DNA of 64,000 nucleotides, from contig NZ_JAQVCH010000008.1 of NCBI RefSeq assembly GCF_028689845.1, forward strand, positions 1 to 64,000, in the 5' to 3' direction. The translations under genes were made by a program, and so were the position numbers. Position 1 is the stretch's first letter. Each line of letters begins with the position of its first letter. Shown piece by piece: positions 44,996 through 53,779 of this stretch. The notes below the pieces were generated by a model. The model saw nothing but the letters and a program-made list of their open reading frames with translations, was not told the origin of the DNA and searched no databases. The stretch is from Flavobacterium sp. (lineage in GTDB: Bacteria; Bacteroidota; Bacteroidia; Flavobacteriales; Flavobacteriaceae).

Positions 44996-45675
44996 CAAAA
45001 AAGAAAATATTGTATGTAGAAGATGATGAATCCTTAGGGTTTTTAACTGCTGATAGTTTAGAAAATCAATATGAGGTAAAACACTACACCAATGGAGAAA
45101 CAGGTTTTAAGGCTTTTACAGAAGGAGAGTTTGATTTGTGCATTTTAGATGTCATGCTTCCGGATATGGACGGTTTTGAAATTGCAACGGAAATAAGGAA
45201 ACGCAATCAAGAAATTCCGATTATTTTTCTTTCGGCAAAAACGATGAAAGAAGACCGAATTAAAGGCTTGAAATTAGGTGCAGATGACTATTTAGTGAAG
45301 CCGTATAGCATGGAGGAATTAACTTTAAAAATTGAAGTTTTTCTAAATCGAAGTCATAAAACAAACACTAAATCAATTGACACCTATCAAATTGGACCCT
45401 TTTCATTTGACCCATCTAATTATTGTGTTTCTAAAGATAAAGAAGTGACTAATCTAACTGAACGCGAAGCTGCTTTGCTTAAATTTTTCTTAGATAACAA
45501 AAACTCAGTGCTCAAACGCGAACGTATTTTACTGGAGCTTTGGGGAACCGATGATTATTTTGTAGGACGAAGTTTAGACGTATTTATTTCCCGTTTACGA
45601 AAAATATTCAAAGAAGAAACCAACATTCGGATTGAAAACATTCCGCGTGTTGGTTTCAAATTAGTGATAGAATAA
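44992..45675 (+). CDS. OmpR-family response regulator (RprY-like)
   Basis: The 227-residue protein has a receiver domain with the acidic pair Asp11-Asp12, phospho-acceptor Asp53 (LCILDVMLPDMDG), Ser81 and Lys103 (LVKPYS). A C-terminal winged helix follows (LTEREAALLKFFLDN, DDYFVGRSLDVFISRLRKIF). It is cotranslated with the kinase upstream through a 4-nt overlap. It would bind DNA when phosphorylated; targets are unknown. Its stop lies 1 nt from that of the converging cytochrome gene. Confidence 0.95.
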   Translation: MTKKKILYVEDDESLGFLTADSLENQYEVKHYTNGETGFKAFTEGEFDLCILDVMLPDMDGFEIATEIRKRNQEIPIIFLSAKTMKEDRIKGLKLGADDYLVKPYSMEELTLKIEVFLNRSHKTNTKSIDTYQIGPFSFDPSNYCVSKDKEVTNLTEREAALLKFFLDNKNSVLKRERILLELWGTDDYFVGRSLDVFISRLRKIFKEETNIRIENIPRVGFKLVIE

Positions 45676-45676
45676 A

Positions 45677-46093
45677 TTAAAAACTGTGCATATAGGCTTC
45701 CAATGCTTTTAATTCTTCGTCGCTCATTGTTTTAGTAATGGCAAAATTAGCTTTCATCACTTCGTACTGTGTAGGGTCAACAATGGCCTCAGCTTCTTCT
45801 TTCAAGAAAGAAACGATACTTGCATTTTGTTCTTTATAAATCTTTGAAATCTCGGCGATACTTGGTCCAATTACCTTTTCATCAGGTTTATGGCAAGTAT
45901 TGCAAGTACCTTTTCCTTCAAACAACGCCTTTCCTTCTTCCAATAAAGGATCAACAGCTGTTTCAGGTACCGCTTCTGTAACCGTCACCTCATCCGTAGA
46001 GGTTCCGAAATTTTCTTTTTCTTTTTTATCGCCACAACTCGCTATGATTAGGGCGATTGAAGCCAAAGCAAATGGTTTAAAAAATACTTTCAT
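45677..46093 (-). CDS. Small cytochrome c lipoprotein
   Basis: The 138-residue protein has a lipobox (ALIIASC, Cys20), an acidic Thr/Val/Glu linker and one cytochrome c domain with heme site CNTCHK (Cys64, Cys67, His68). Methionines near MKANFAITKTM are candidates for the sixth ligand. It is probably tethered in the periplasm as an electron carrier. The -7 element TATTTTTG (46124-46117) gives it its own promoter, and a hairpin separates it from hemB upstream. Heme supply from the adjacent hem genes is a loose contextual link. Confidence 0.9.
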   Translation of the reverse strand: MKVFFKPFALASIALIIASCGDKKEKENFGTSTDEVTVTEAVPETAVDPLLEEGKALFEGKGTCNTCHKPDEKVIGPSIAEISKIYKEQNASIVSFLKEEAEAIVDPTQYEVMKANFAITKTMSDEELKALEAYMHSF

Positions 46094-46116
46094 GGTAAAT
46101 TTATTTAAAATTAATA

Positions 46117-46124
46117 CAAAAATA
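46117..46124 (-). promoter_or_regulatory. -7 element of the cytochrome c gene
   Basis: On the minus strand this reads TATTTTTG, matching TAnnTTTG, 23 nt before the ATG at 46093. Confidence 0.5.
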
Positions 46125-46133
46125 CAAATTAAT

Positions 46134-46169
46134 AAAGATTTAGATGTGACAAATGTTACCTAAATCTTT
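46134..46169. terminator. Hairpin between hemB and cytochrome c genes
   Basis: AAAGATTTAG and CTAAATCTTT pair perfectly, with an inner GTGAC/GTTAC pairing, giving a long stem. It may terminate the heme operon (minus strand) weakly, since its T run is interrupted. The rest of 46170-46390 shows nothing. Confidence 0.5.
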
Positions 46170-46390
46170 TTACTAACTCACTTTTCTGCGGATTAATTTC
46201 CTCTAAAGATAAACAGCTAATTAAAGAAAAATAAGGATGAGATGAATTCAAAGTATCTGAAATTTTGATTCAACTTTTTTTTGTGATTGAATAGCTAAAA
46301 AAACAAGAATTCTTTGTTACCCAAAACATATCAACGTTAGCAAGAAGATAATCTAATACTTATTATTTAGCTGATAAAAATCTAATTAAC

Positions 46391-47389
46391 TTACTCTTTT
46401 TGCAAAAATATAGCTGCTTCTTTTGCAAAATAAGTTGAAATCAAACTTGCACCAGCTCGTTTGATACACATTAATTGTTCCATCATAATTTTATCATGGT
46501 CGAGCCAACCTCGTTCAGCTGCTGCTTTAACCATGGCATATTCACCAGAAACATGAAAAACCGTGACTGGAACATGAACGGCATTTTTGACTTCACGAAC
46601 AATATCTAAATAGGCAATTCCGGGTTTGACCATGACCATATCGGCTCCTTCTTCTACATCAGAAAGTGCTTCTCTAATCGCTTCTATACGGTTGGCATAA
46701 TCCATTTGATAGGTTTTCTTGTCTTTTGGAACAACTACGTCTGCTTCTCTCGGTGCACTGTCTAACGCATCGCGAAACGGCCCATAAAAAGCTGAAGCAT
46801 ATTTGGCCGAATAACTCATGATTCCCACATTTTCGAAACCAGCGGCATCTAAACCTTGACGCAATCGCAAAACCCTACCGTCCATCATATCACTTGGAGC
46901 AACCATATCGGCACCTGCTTTGGCATGAGAAACGGCCATTTTTACTAAAGCATCGTTTGTCCTATCATTTGCCACATCGCCATTTTGGATGATTCCGTCA
47001 TGACCATAAATTGAATACGGATCAAGAGCCACATCGGGCATAACAATCATTTCTGGACAAGCCGCTTTGATGGCACGAATGGCTTGTTGCATTAATCCGT
47101 TATCATTCCAAGCTTCTTTTCCAGTGTTGTCTTTTAGGGCTTCATCTACTTTTACATAAATATTGACGGCACGAATTCCGAGAGCGAATAATTCTTTCAC
47201 TTCTTCCACAGTTAAATCAATGGAGCGACGGAAAATTCCCGGCATGGATGGAATGGCTACTTTATAATTTTTACCTTCTGCAATAAACATCGGAAACATA
47301 AAATCACTCGGACTCAAAGTCGTTTCTCGCACTAAACTTCTAATGGATTCGTTGATTCTTAATCTTCTACCTCTTTGTAATGGAAACAT
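46391..47389 (-). CDS. hemB: HemB, porphobilinogen synthase (5-aminolevulinate dehydratase)
   Basis: The 332-residue enzyme joins two 5-aminolevulinate molecules into porphobilinogen. The two Schiff-base lysines are Lys196 (MSYSAKYASAFYGPF) and Lys255 (MVKPGIAY). The metal loop reads DVALDPYSIYGHDG (119-132), the Asp-type rather than the Cys-rich zinc type, so the catalytic zinc site is absent and Mg/K dependence is expected. It is the last hem gene of the minus-strand cluster, 110 nt behind the serine hydrolase gene. Confidence 0.97.
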   Translation of the reverse strand: MFPLQRGRRLRINESIRSLVRETTLSPSDFMFPMFIAEGKNYKVAIPSMPGIFRRSIDLTVEEVKELFALGIRAVNIYVKVDEALKDNTGKEAWNDNGLMQQAIRAIKAACPEMIVMPDVALDPYSIYGHDGIIQNGDVANDRTNDALVKMAVSHAKAGADMVAPSDMMDGRVLRLRQGLDAAGFENVGIMSYSAKYASAFYGPFRDALDSAPREADVVVPKDKKTYQMDYANRIEAIREALSDVEEGADMVMVKPGIAYLDIVREVKNAVHVPVTVFHVSGEYAMVKAAAERGWLDHDKIMMEQLMCIKRAGASLISTYFAKEAAIFLQKE

Positions 47390-47499
47390 AGTAATTTATG
47401 ATTTTTGATTAACAATTGTTGATTTAATTCTGATTACAAAATGCTGCAATCTAAAAATATTGTCTTCAATCTAGTTAATTGATTTTCTATATTTTTAAA

Positions 47500-49050
47500 T
47501 TATTCTTTCTTTTTCAAATCCAAATCTTCAAAATCGAAGCTAAAATCGGTTATTTCAGAAATTGGTTTTAATTTGATTCCTTGTGCTTTGCCGTTTTCGT
47601 CGAATTGAAAATTCACAAAAATATCGGCATCATAACTGCGATCATCCCATTTTAAAAGCATCACATTAGAAGAATAGGGCAATAATTCTCCTTTTAATCT
47701 TGGAGAAGTTTTACATAAGATACGCAACGTTTTTCCTTCGTTTAAAATTTCTACATCGCCAAACCAATTATCAGTATAAGTCCCTAAAATTTGTTCGTTT
47801 TTAATTTGATTGTTTTTGTCTTTTTTAAAGGCTTCCGATTTTGCGAAAACTTCTAATTTTCCTTTTTCAAATTCTGCCTCTTTTTTGGCTGTTCTATCAC
47901 CATACATTTTTAACCAATTTCTATCTTCAAACCCCAAATAAGAATCTTTAATCGTATTAGAAATTGCATTAAATGCGGCTCCACTCTGCTGATTGGTGAG
48001 CACTACGATTCCTAATTTCATATCGGGAATTAAGATGAATTGGGTCACGGTTCCGATTAAGCCACCCGTGTGATACACTTGTTTATGCCCTTTTACATCG
48101 GTTAAAAACCAACCTAAACCATAGCCGCTAAAATTAGACTCATACAGGTTTTTTAGAGCAACCGGCATGGCAATTTGAAGGTTCCATAATTGTTGAATTT
48201 GTTTATCTGTAACCAGTTTTTTTCCTTCCTTCGTTGTAAATCCATTCATTAAAAAAGCGGCCCAAGTGGTCATGTCTTTGATGTTGCTTATAATTCCGCC
48301 TGCGGCATTTCCTGTTTCATTCCAATCATGCGGAATAGCCACTACTTTTCCATTTACCGGAGCATGAGCATCTATAATATTAGAAACATTTGCTGCTTTT
48401 GCACGGTTATAACTTCCGAAACTAGCAGTCATCCCGACCGGTTTCATAATTCTTTGTTCAATAAATTCAGCCCAAGAAAGTCCGGAAACTCGATGAATAA
48501 TTTCACCCGCAACGATGAACATAATGTTGTTGTAATCTAATTTGTTTCTAAAAGAATTCTCGGGTTTTAAATACCTAACATTATGAATAATTTCATTAAT
48601 TGTAAGTGTTCCTCCTTCTGGAAAAAACATCAAATCTCCTTGTCCCAAACCTAAACCGGAACGATGGGTTAATAAATCTTTGATGGTTATTTCTTGCGAA
48701 ACATACGGATCATACATTTGAAATTCTGGAATATATAGAGATACCTTATCGTCAAAATTTAACTTTCCTTCATCAGCCAAAATTGCTAGAGCGGTTGCTG
48801 TAAAACTTTTCGAATTAGAAGCAATACCAACTAGTGTTTCGTCTGTCATTTCTTGATTGGTAGTTAAAGAACGAACGCCAAATCCTTTAGAATAGATTAT
48901 ATTGCCGTCTTTAATAATTCCTACAGAAATACCTGGAACATCAAAGGTTTTTAACGTGTTTTGAACAAGTTCGTCGAGTTTTTTTTCTTCAATTTGAGAA
49001 AAGGCGAACCATGAAATAAATACTAATAGAAATGATAATTTTGCTTTCAT
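47500..49050 (-). CDS. Exported serine hydrolase of the beta-lactamase/class C (S12) family
   Basis: I choose the ATG at 49050 (516 residues), since a signal peptide (MKAKLSFLLVFISWFAFSQ) begins there. The class C motifs are SxxK at Ser78-Lys81 (ASNSKSF), YxN at Tyr173-Asn175 (DYNNIMF), and HTGGLIG in place of KTG. A C-terminal lipocalin-like DUF3471-type domain follows. It may act on D-amino-acid peptides or esters in the periplasm. It interrupts the heme cluster between hemF and hemB without an obvious metabolic link. Confidence 0.9.
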   Translation of the reverse strand: MKAKLSFLLVFISWFAFSQIEEKKLDELVQNTLKTFDVPGISVGIIKDGNIIYSKGFGVRSLTTNQEMTDETLVGIASNSKSFTATALAILADEGKLNFDDKVSLYIPEFQMYDPYVSQEITIKDLLTHRSGLGLGQGDLMFFPEGGTLTINEIIHNVRYLKPENSFRNKLDYNNIMFIVAGEIIHRVSGLSWAEFIEQRIMKPVGMTASFGSYNRAKAANVSNIIDAHAPVNGKVVAIPHDWNETGNAAGGIISNIKDMTTWAAFLMNGFTTKEGKKLVTDKQIQQLWNLQIAMPVALKNLYESNFSGYGLGWFLTDVKGHKQVYHTGGLIGTVTQFILIPDMKLGIVVLTNQQSGAAFNAISNTIKDSYLGFEDRNWLKMYGDRTAKKEAEFEKGKLEVFAKSEAFKKDKNNQIKNEQILGTYTDNWFGDVEILNEGKTLRILCKTSPRLKGELLPYSSNVMLLKWDDRSYDADIFVNFQFDENGKAQGIKLKPISEITDFSFDFEDLDLKKKE

Positions 49051-49088
49051 GTTTAAACTGTTTTGATGTTTTTTAGATGATTCTGTTC

Positions 49089-49997
49089 TTAAGAAAGAAC
49101 CCATTCTTTGGGATTTACCAATGTTTCAATTAATTTTTCTTCTTCGCTTCCTTTTTTTGGATGATGATCATAAACCCATTGTACTTGTGGAGGCAAACTC
49201 ATGAGAATACTTTCAATTCTTCCGTTGGTTTTAAGTCCGAAAAGTGTTCCTTTATCATGAACTAAATTGAATTCTACATATCGACCACGACGAATTTCTT
49301 GCCATGTTTTTTGTGCATCCGTAAAAGGTAAATCCTTTCGTTTTTCAACAATGGGAAGATAAGCATCTAAAAAACTATTTCCAACTTCGGTTACAAAATT
49401 ATACCAATCTTCCATATTCATGTCGTCATTTTCTTTGCAATAATCGAAGAACAAGCCGCCAATTCCACGAGCTTCATTTCGATGTGCATTCCAAAAATAG
49501 GCATCACATTGTTTTTTATATTTGGTATAAAACTCTGAATTATGTTTATCACAAGCTGTTTTACATGTTTGATGAAAATGAGTAGCATCTTCTTCAAACA
49601 AATAATAAGGCGTTAAATCTTGTCCGCCACCAAACCAACTGTTGATTACAATGCCGTTTTCATCATACATTTCAAAATAACGCCAATTGGCATGAACGGT
49701 TGGAACCATTGGGCTTTTAGGATGAATGACCAAACTTAAGCCACATGCAAAAAAATCAGCTTCACCAACATCGAATAGTTTTTGCATAGAATCTGGCAAT
49801 TTTCCATGAACAGCAGAAATATTGACACCGCCTTTTTCAAAAACGTTACCATTTTCAATTACGCGAGTTCGTCCGCCACCGCCTTCTGGTCTGTCCCATA
49901 AATCTTGACGAAATTTGGCAACTCCATCAACATCTTCTATACCTTTGCAGATTTGGTCTTGTAAATTTTGTATGTATGCAAAAAATTTATCTTTCAT
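49089..49997 (-). CDS. hemF: HemF, oxygen-dependent coproporphyrinogen III oxidase
   Basis: The 302-residue cytosolic enzyme oxidatively decarboxylates coproporphyrinogen III, using O2. Signature segments are GGGGRTRVIENGNVFEKGGV, SWFGGGQDLTPYYL, HRNEARGIGGLFFDYC and GRYVEFNLVHDKGTLFGL. It belongs to the heme operon, but about 1.36 kb of RAYT gene and REP palindromes separate it from hemE. The first REP unit begins 10 nt before its ATG. Its first few codons and upstream sequence are duplicated at 50522-50560 by the local tandem duplication. Confidence 0.96.
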   Translation of the reverse strand: MKDKFFAYIQNLQDQICKGIEDVDGVAKFRQDLWDRPEGGGGRTRVIENGNVFEKGGVNISAVHGKLPDSMQKLFDVGEADFFACGLSLVIHPKSPMVPTVHANWRYFEMYDENGIVINSWFGGGQDLTPYYLFEEDATHFHQTCKTACDKHNSEFYTKYKKQCDAYFWNAHRNEARGIGGLFFDYCKENDDMNMEDWYNFVTEVGNSFLDAYLPIVEKRKDLPFTDAQKTWQEIRRGRYVEFNLVHDKGTLFGLKTNGRIESILMSLPPQVQWVYDHHPKKGSEEEKLIETLVNPKEWVLS

Positions 49998-50007
49998 GTT
50001 TTTTTCT

Positions 50008-50245
50008 CCTGCAAGGTTTCCAAAACCTTGTAGGTGTTTAAAATTGATATTTTATTTTATATCTGCAAGGTTCGAAAAAACCTTGTGGGTGTTTAAAATT
50101 GATATTTTATTTATACCTACAAGGTTCGAAAAAACCTTGTGGGTGTTTAGAATTTATATTTTATTTTACACCTGCAAGGTTCGAAAAAACCTTGCAGGAG
50201 ATCTACTTAATATTTATACCTACAAGGTTTTGGAAACCTTGCAGG
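50008..50245. repeat. Array of five REP-like palindromes (REP1-REP5)
   Basis: Units lie at 50008-50034, 50062-50089, 50115-50144, 50171-50198 and 50219-50245. Each has arms CCTRCAAGGTT and AACCTTGYRGG around a 5-6 nt centre (TTCC, CGAAAA or TTGG types). Spacers are similar to each other (TGTTTARAATTKATATTTTATTT). They are the REPs associated with the RAYT gene. Transcribed on the hemE-to-hemF strand, they would form stacked hairpins in the hemF leader. Confidence 0.92.
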
Positions 50246-50256
50246 AGAACTACTTA

Positions 50257-50521
50257 TTATTCAAATGTATATTTTTCACTTAAGAAATCATTCTTTTTGT
50301 GGTGACAAAAAACAAAGTTTTCTAAATCTCCAAATAATTTTATTACTTCATCTCTTTTTAGTTTTGTTGCTTTTATTGAGATTATACTTTGATAAGATGA
50401 GAATTTATATTCTTCAAAATTTAAATCTAAATGATGTTTTGGGTTTAAATGAACATATAAAATTAAATTTTTTAAATATGTTTCATCTTCTAATCTTATT
50501 CTTTTAAAATGTTTGTCAAAA
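50257..50521 (-). pseudogene. Truncated copy of the RAYT gene, 3' end only
   Basis: These about 265 nt match 50681-50945 of the intact RAYT gene with no difference I could find, covering roughly its last 87 codons. The frame has no start: an in-frame TGA lies just upstream, at the junction with the duplicated hemF leader. The sequence identity points to a recent duplication. Confidence 0.9.
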
Positions 50522-50540
50522 ATCTTTCATGTTTTTTTCT

Positions 50541-50669
50541 CCTGCAAGGTTTCTAAAACCTTGTAGGTGTTTAGAATTTATATTTTATTTTACACCTACA
50601 AGGTTCGAAAAAACCTTGTAGGAGATCTACTTAATATTTATACCTACAAGGTTTTGGAAACCTTGCAGG
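50541..50669. repeat. Array of three REP-like palindromes (REP6-REP8)
   Basis: Units lie at 50541-50567, 50595-50622 and 50643-50669. REP7 and REP8 correspond to REP4 and REP5 at an offset of 424 nt; REP7 has T for C in both arms (compensated, keeping the stem). REP8 ends 11 nt before the RAYT stop codon. Confidence 0.92.
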
Positions 50670-50680
50670 AGAACTACTTA

Positions 50681-51229
50681 TTATTCAAATGTATATTTTT
50701 CACTTAAGAAATCATTCTTTTTGTGGTGACAAAAAACAAAGTTTTCTAAATCTCCAAATAATTTTATTACTTCATCTCTTTTTAGTTTTGTTGCTTTTAT
50801 TGAGATTATACTTTGATAAGATGAGAATTTATATTCTTCAAAATTTAAATCTAAATGATGTTTTGGGTTTAAATGAACATATAAAATTAAATTTTTTAAA
50901 TATGTTTCATCTTCTAATCTTATTCTTTTAAAATGTTTGTCAAAAAGACTGCTCGATCTATTTGTGTATTTATTAAAAGCTTTAGCATACGAATTAAAAA
51001 AATTTGAAAAATCTTGTATTACATTAATTTCATCTTCTATTTTTATTATAAAATGAAAATGATTATCCATCAAACAATATGCGAAAACAGATATGCTTTT
51101 TGATAAATACTTATGAAACTGTTTTAAAAAGAACAGTTTATTTTCTTCATTAGAAAAGATATTTTCTCCATTTATACCTTTATTATAAATGTGATAATAA
51201 TTATCTTTTTCTAAAATTTCTAACTTCAT
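50681..51229 (-). CDS. REP-associated tyrosine transposase (RAYT, Y1/IS200-like)
   Basis: I choose the ATG at 51229 (182 residues); the longer frame begins at a TTG inside REP9. The N-terminal motif is YYHIYNKGINGENIF. The metal-binding HxH is His57-x-His59 in CLMDNHFHFIIKI, and the nucleophile is probably Tyr138 in YKFSSYQS. This fits the Y1 transposase fold of RAYTs, which nick single-stranded DNA at REP hairpins and are themselves domesticated, usually single-copy genes. REPs flank it on both sides (REP8 and REP9). It sits in the same direction between hemE and hemF. All key residues are present, so it may be active. Confidence 0.92.
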   Translation of the reverse strand: MKLEILEKDNYYHIYNKGINGENIFSNEENKLFFLKQFHKYLSKSISVFAYCLMDNHFHFIIKIEDEINVIQDFSNFFNSYAKAFNKYTNRSSSLFDKHFKRIRLEDETYLKNLILYVHLNPKHHLDLNFEEYKFSSYQSIISIKATKLKRDEVIKLFGDLENFVFCHHKKNDFLSEKYTFE

Positions 51230-51255
51230 TTTATGAATATATGTTAAATGATACT

Positions 51256-51341
51256 CCTGCAAGGTCTCCAAAACCTTGTAGGTGTTGTTTTACATAAACC
51301 CTTCAAATTATATACCTACAAGGTTCGAAAAACCTTGCAGG
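51256..51341. repeat. REP9 and REP10 upstream of the RAYT gene
   Basis: Units at 51256-51282 and 51315-51341 have the same arms (CCTGCAAGG/CCTTGTAGG and CCTACAAGG/CCTTGCAGG) as the units on the other side. REP10 ends 13 nt before the hemE stop codon, so it is directly downstream of hemE. Confidence 0.92.
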
Positions 51342-51354
51342 AAATCAGAGTTAA

Positions 51355-52380
51355 CTATTGCCCGTACTCTTTCACTGCATCTACAAAAGCTTTAGCATGA
51401 TCTACAGGAATGTTTGGTAAAATTCCGTGACCAAGATTTACGATATAATTATCTTTTCCGAATTCATCAATCATTTGATGTACCATTTTTTTGATAACAG
51501 GTATTGGTGACAATAATCGTGAAGGATCAAAATTCCCTTGTAAGGTTTTCTTTCCACCGGTTAAATAGCGGGCATTCTTCGCTGTAATTGTCCAATCAAC
51601 TCCAATGGCTGAAGCTTTTGATTTGGCCATTTCATCTAAAGCAAACCAACATCCTTTTCCAAAGACAATAACCTTTGTTTTTGGAGCCAATGCCTCTACA
51701 ATTTGATTCATATAAAACCATGAAAATTCTTGATAATCTACTGGTGATAACATTCCGCCCCACGAATCAAAAATTTGAACGGCATTGACACCGTGTTTTA
51801 CTTTTTCTTTTAGGTATAAAATAGTGGTGTCGGTTATTTTTTGTAATAAATTATGAGCTGCAACTGGATTTGAAAAACAAAATCCTTTAGCTTTATCAAA
51901 GCTTTTAGAGCCTTTTCCTTCAACGGCATAACAAAAAATAGTCCAAGGAGAACCCGCAAAACCAATTAACGGAACTTCATTATTTAACTTTTCACGAGTC
52001 ATGTCAATCGCATCCATCACATAACCTAAAGTGTCATTAATATCTGGAATAAACACGCGGTCTACATCCGCGGTCGTGCGAATAGGATTTGGTAAAAAAG
52101 GGCCAATATTATCTTGTAATTCAACTTCAATTCCCATTGCTTGTGGAATAACTAAAATATCGGAGAACAAAATTGCCGCATCTGGTTTTACAATTCTAAT
52201 GGGTTGAACGGTAATTTCAGAAGCTAATTCTGGCGTTTTGCATCTTGTAAAAAAATCGTATTTTTCTTTGATAGCCATAAATTCAGGCAAATATCTTCCT
52301 GCTTGACGCATCATCCAAACTGGTGGACGTTCAACAATTTCATTGTTTAGGGCTCTTAAAAATAAATCGTTTTTAATCAT
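51355..52380 (-). CDS. hemE: HemE, uroporphyrinogen decarboxylase
   Basis: The 341-residue enzyme removes four carboxyl groups from uroporphyrinogen III. The substrate-binding signature [17 protein letters not shown] is at 18-34, with [16 protein letters not shown] and FGKGCWFAL further in and [16 protein letters not shown] near the end. It lies 30 nt behind hemD. Transcription would then run into the REP/RAYT locus before hemF. Confidence 0.97.
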   Translation of the reverse strand: MIKNDLFLRALNNEIVERPPVWMMRQAGRYLPEFMAIKEKYDFFTRCKTPELASEITVQPIRIVKPDAAILFSDILVIPQAMGIEVELQDNIGPFLPNPIRTTADVDRVFIPDINDTLGYVMDAIDMTREKLNNEVPLIGFAGSPWTIFCYAVEGKGSKSFDKAKGFCFSNPVAAHNLLQKITDTTILYLKEKVKHGVNAVQIFDSWGGMLSPVDYQEFSWFYMNQIVEALAPKTKVIVFGKGCWFALDEMAKSKASAIGVDWTITAKNARYLTGGKKTLQGNFDPSRLLSPIPVIKKMVHQMIDEFGKDNYIVNLGHGILPNIPVDHAKAFVDAVKEYGQ

Positions 52381-52410
52381 TTTTCAAATTTCTAAGTAAC
52401 TCAATTGAGT

Positions 52411-53076
52411 TTATTTATAATAATCTATTACTGCTTCTATTACACTTTCAACCGTGGGTTCAACGGCAATTTGTATGTTTGTTGTTTTATTAACTAATGG
52501 TTCTGCAGTGGTTGTTCCGATACAAAAACACATTTCGTTAACAAGGTTGTTGTTCTGCAAATAACTTTCGATGGCGGAAGGACTAAAAAATAAGATTCCG
52601 TTGGTCTGATGATTTCGTTTTTGCGGGCTTAATTTTGTATGATATACTTCTATTTCTTTGTAAATAATTTTACCTTTTTCAAAAGCTTCGGGAAGCGTAT
52701 CTCTTCGTAAATTACCCGTAAAAAAGGTGAATGAAGTATTAGAAAAATGAAGTAGCAAATAAGCGGCTAATTCTTCGGCATACTCAAAATAACGAACAAC
52801 TTCAAATCCATTTTGTTCTAATAATCGTTTTGTTTTTATGCCTACACAAAAGCATTTTTTTGATTTTAAAAAAGAAAATCGTTCATTTTGCACTACACTT
52901 TTTACTGCATTTTGACTTGTAAAAATCAGGAAGTCATTTACTGAATCTACGGTAAAAGGAAGCAATTGTATTTGGATAAAATCGACTTCTTCTAGTTTAA
53001 AACCTGCGTTCAACAACAACTGCTTTTGATTAGAGAGCAGTTTTCTAGTTGATAATATGCTAATTTTATTTTCCAC
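52411..53076 (-). CDS. hemD: HemD, uroporphyrinogen-III synthase
   Basis: This 221-residue protein has the weak but typical HemD pattern: an N-terminal KISILSTRKLL, FTSQNAVKSV near 53-62, and the second-domain GILFFSPSAIESYL near 165, with CIGTTTAEPL near 183. HemD is poorly conserved in sequence, but position between hemC and hemE supports it. It cyclises hydroxymethylbilane with ring D inversion. It follows the ktrA-like gene by 2 nt, suggesting one transcript. Confidence 0.88.
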   Translation of the reverse strand: MENKISILSTRKLLSNQKQLLLNAGFKLEEVDFIQIQLLPFTVDSVNDFLIFTSQNAVKSVVQNERFSFLKSKKCFCVGIKTKRLLEQNGFEVVRYFEYAEELAAYLLLHFSNTSFTFFTGNLRRDTLPEAFEKGKIIYKEIEVYHTKLSPQKRNHQTNGILFFSPSAIESYLQNNNLVNEMCFCIGTTTAEPLVNKTTNIQIAVEPTVESVIEAVIDYYK

Positions 53077-53078
53077 GT

Positions 53079-53768
53079 TTATTCTTGACCGTCACAATAG
53101 AACGAAATGTTTTTATTATCTCCAAAAACCACTAAAATATCGTCTTCAAAAATCACTGTTTCTGGCGTAGGTAAACCAATCGTTTCTTTGACAATAGATT
53201 TTTTTCCTATTAAGTTTGTTTTTTCTTTTTTCCGAATAATCGTAATCACATTCAATTGATATTTATTGATTGCATTAAGTTCTTGGAGGGTTTTTCCGTG
53301 AAATTCGGGTTTTGAACGCACTTCAGAAATGGTATAATTATTATCTAACTGATAATTTTCTAAGGTAGTTTTAAAATTAATTTGCTTGGTCAATCGGTCG
53401 GCACTTTCTTGTTCCGGATGAATGATACTATAAATCCCCATAGCTTCTAAAACTGTATCGTGAATAGGCGATAATGCTCGAGAAATTATTTTTACATTCG
53501 ATAATTTTTTAATAATGGCTGTTGTAATAATGGCTGCTCCTTCGTTTTCACCAATTCCAACCACCACTTTGTCGGCATCCTTTAACGGAAGTGATTCATA
53601 GGCCAATTCATTGGTAGAATCCATACAAACGGCGTGTGAAATTTTATCTTTAATCAAGTTGATTTTATCCATTTGTTTGTCCACTCCAATCACTTCATTA
53701 CCAGTTTCGGTAAGGCTTAGTGCTAACGACATTCCAAAATTTCCAAGGCCAAAAATGATAATTTTCAT
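53079..53768 (-). CDS. ktrA: KtrA/TrkA-type potassium channel regulatory subunit (RCK)
   Basis: The 229-residue protein has a Rossmann RCK-N domain (IIFGLGNFGMSLALSLTETG with the GxGxxG loop; acidic GVDKQMD) and an RCK-C domain (TLQELNAINKYQLNVITIIR). This is one RCK unit, the Ktr layout rather than the two-unit TrkA. It gates the adjacent membrane channel through bound nucleotide. Gaps of 2 nt to hemD and 11 nt to ktrB put potassium uptake inside the heme operon. Confidence 0.92.
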   Translation of the reverse strand: MKIIIFGLGNFGMSLALSLTETGNEVIGVDKQMDKINLIKDKISHAVCMDSTNELAYESLPLKDADKVVVGIGENEGAAIITTAIIKKLSNVKIISRALSPIHDTVLEAMGIYSIIHPEQESADRLTKQINFKTTLENYQLDNNYTISEVRSKPEFHGKTLQELNAINKYQLNVITIIRKKEKTNLIGKKSIVKETIGLPTPETVIFEDDILVVFGDNKNISFYCDGQE

Positions 53769-53779
53769 TTGCTTAGCTA

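Larger units (their letters stand above)
49989..50521. repeat. First unit of a tandem duplication (hemF start, REPs, RAYT 3' end)
   Basis: This unit starts at the hemF start codon region (ATCTTTCATGTTTTTTTCTC), runs through five REPs and ends inside a copied RAYT 3' end. The second unit begins at about 50522 with the same sequence and continues into the intact RAYT gene. REP4-REP5 and the RAYT 3' part repeat with an offset of exactly 424 nt; REP1 and REP6 are 533 nt apart, so the first unit has about 109 nt (two REPs) more. Confidence 0.9.

Noticed and set aside
46094..46390. Possible small RNA or gene between hemB and the cytochrome gene
   Set aside because: Only one hairpin and a promoter element are evident; no independent promoter-terminator pair or coding frame supports a separate gene.
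49051..49104. ATG at 49104 as start of the serine hydrolase
   Set aside because: The first 18 residues are polar and would overlap hemF; the ATG at 49050 begins a clean signal peptide.
50265..50931. Two identical 80-residue plus-strand reading frames (50265-50507 and 50689-50931)
   Set aside because: They are antisense shadows of the RAYT gene and of its duplicated 3' end; their identity only reflects the duplication.
50008..51341. Regularly spaced repeats that might suggest a CRISPR array
   Set aside because: The repeats are palindromes of varying centre, the intervals resemble each other rather than being unique spacers, they flank a RAYT gene, and no cas genes are present.
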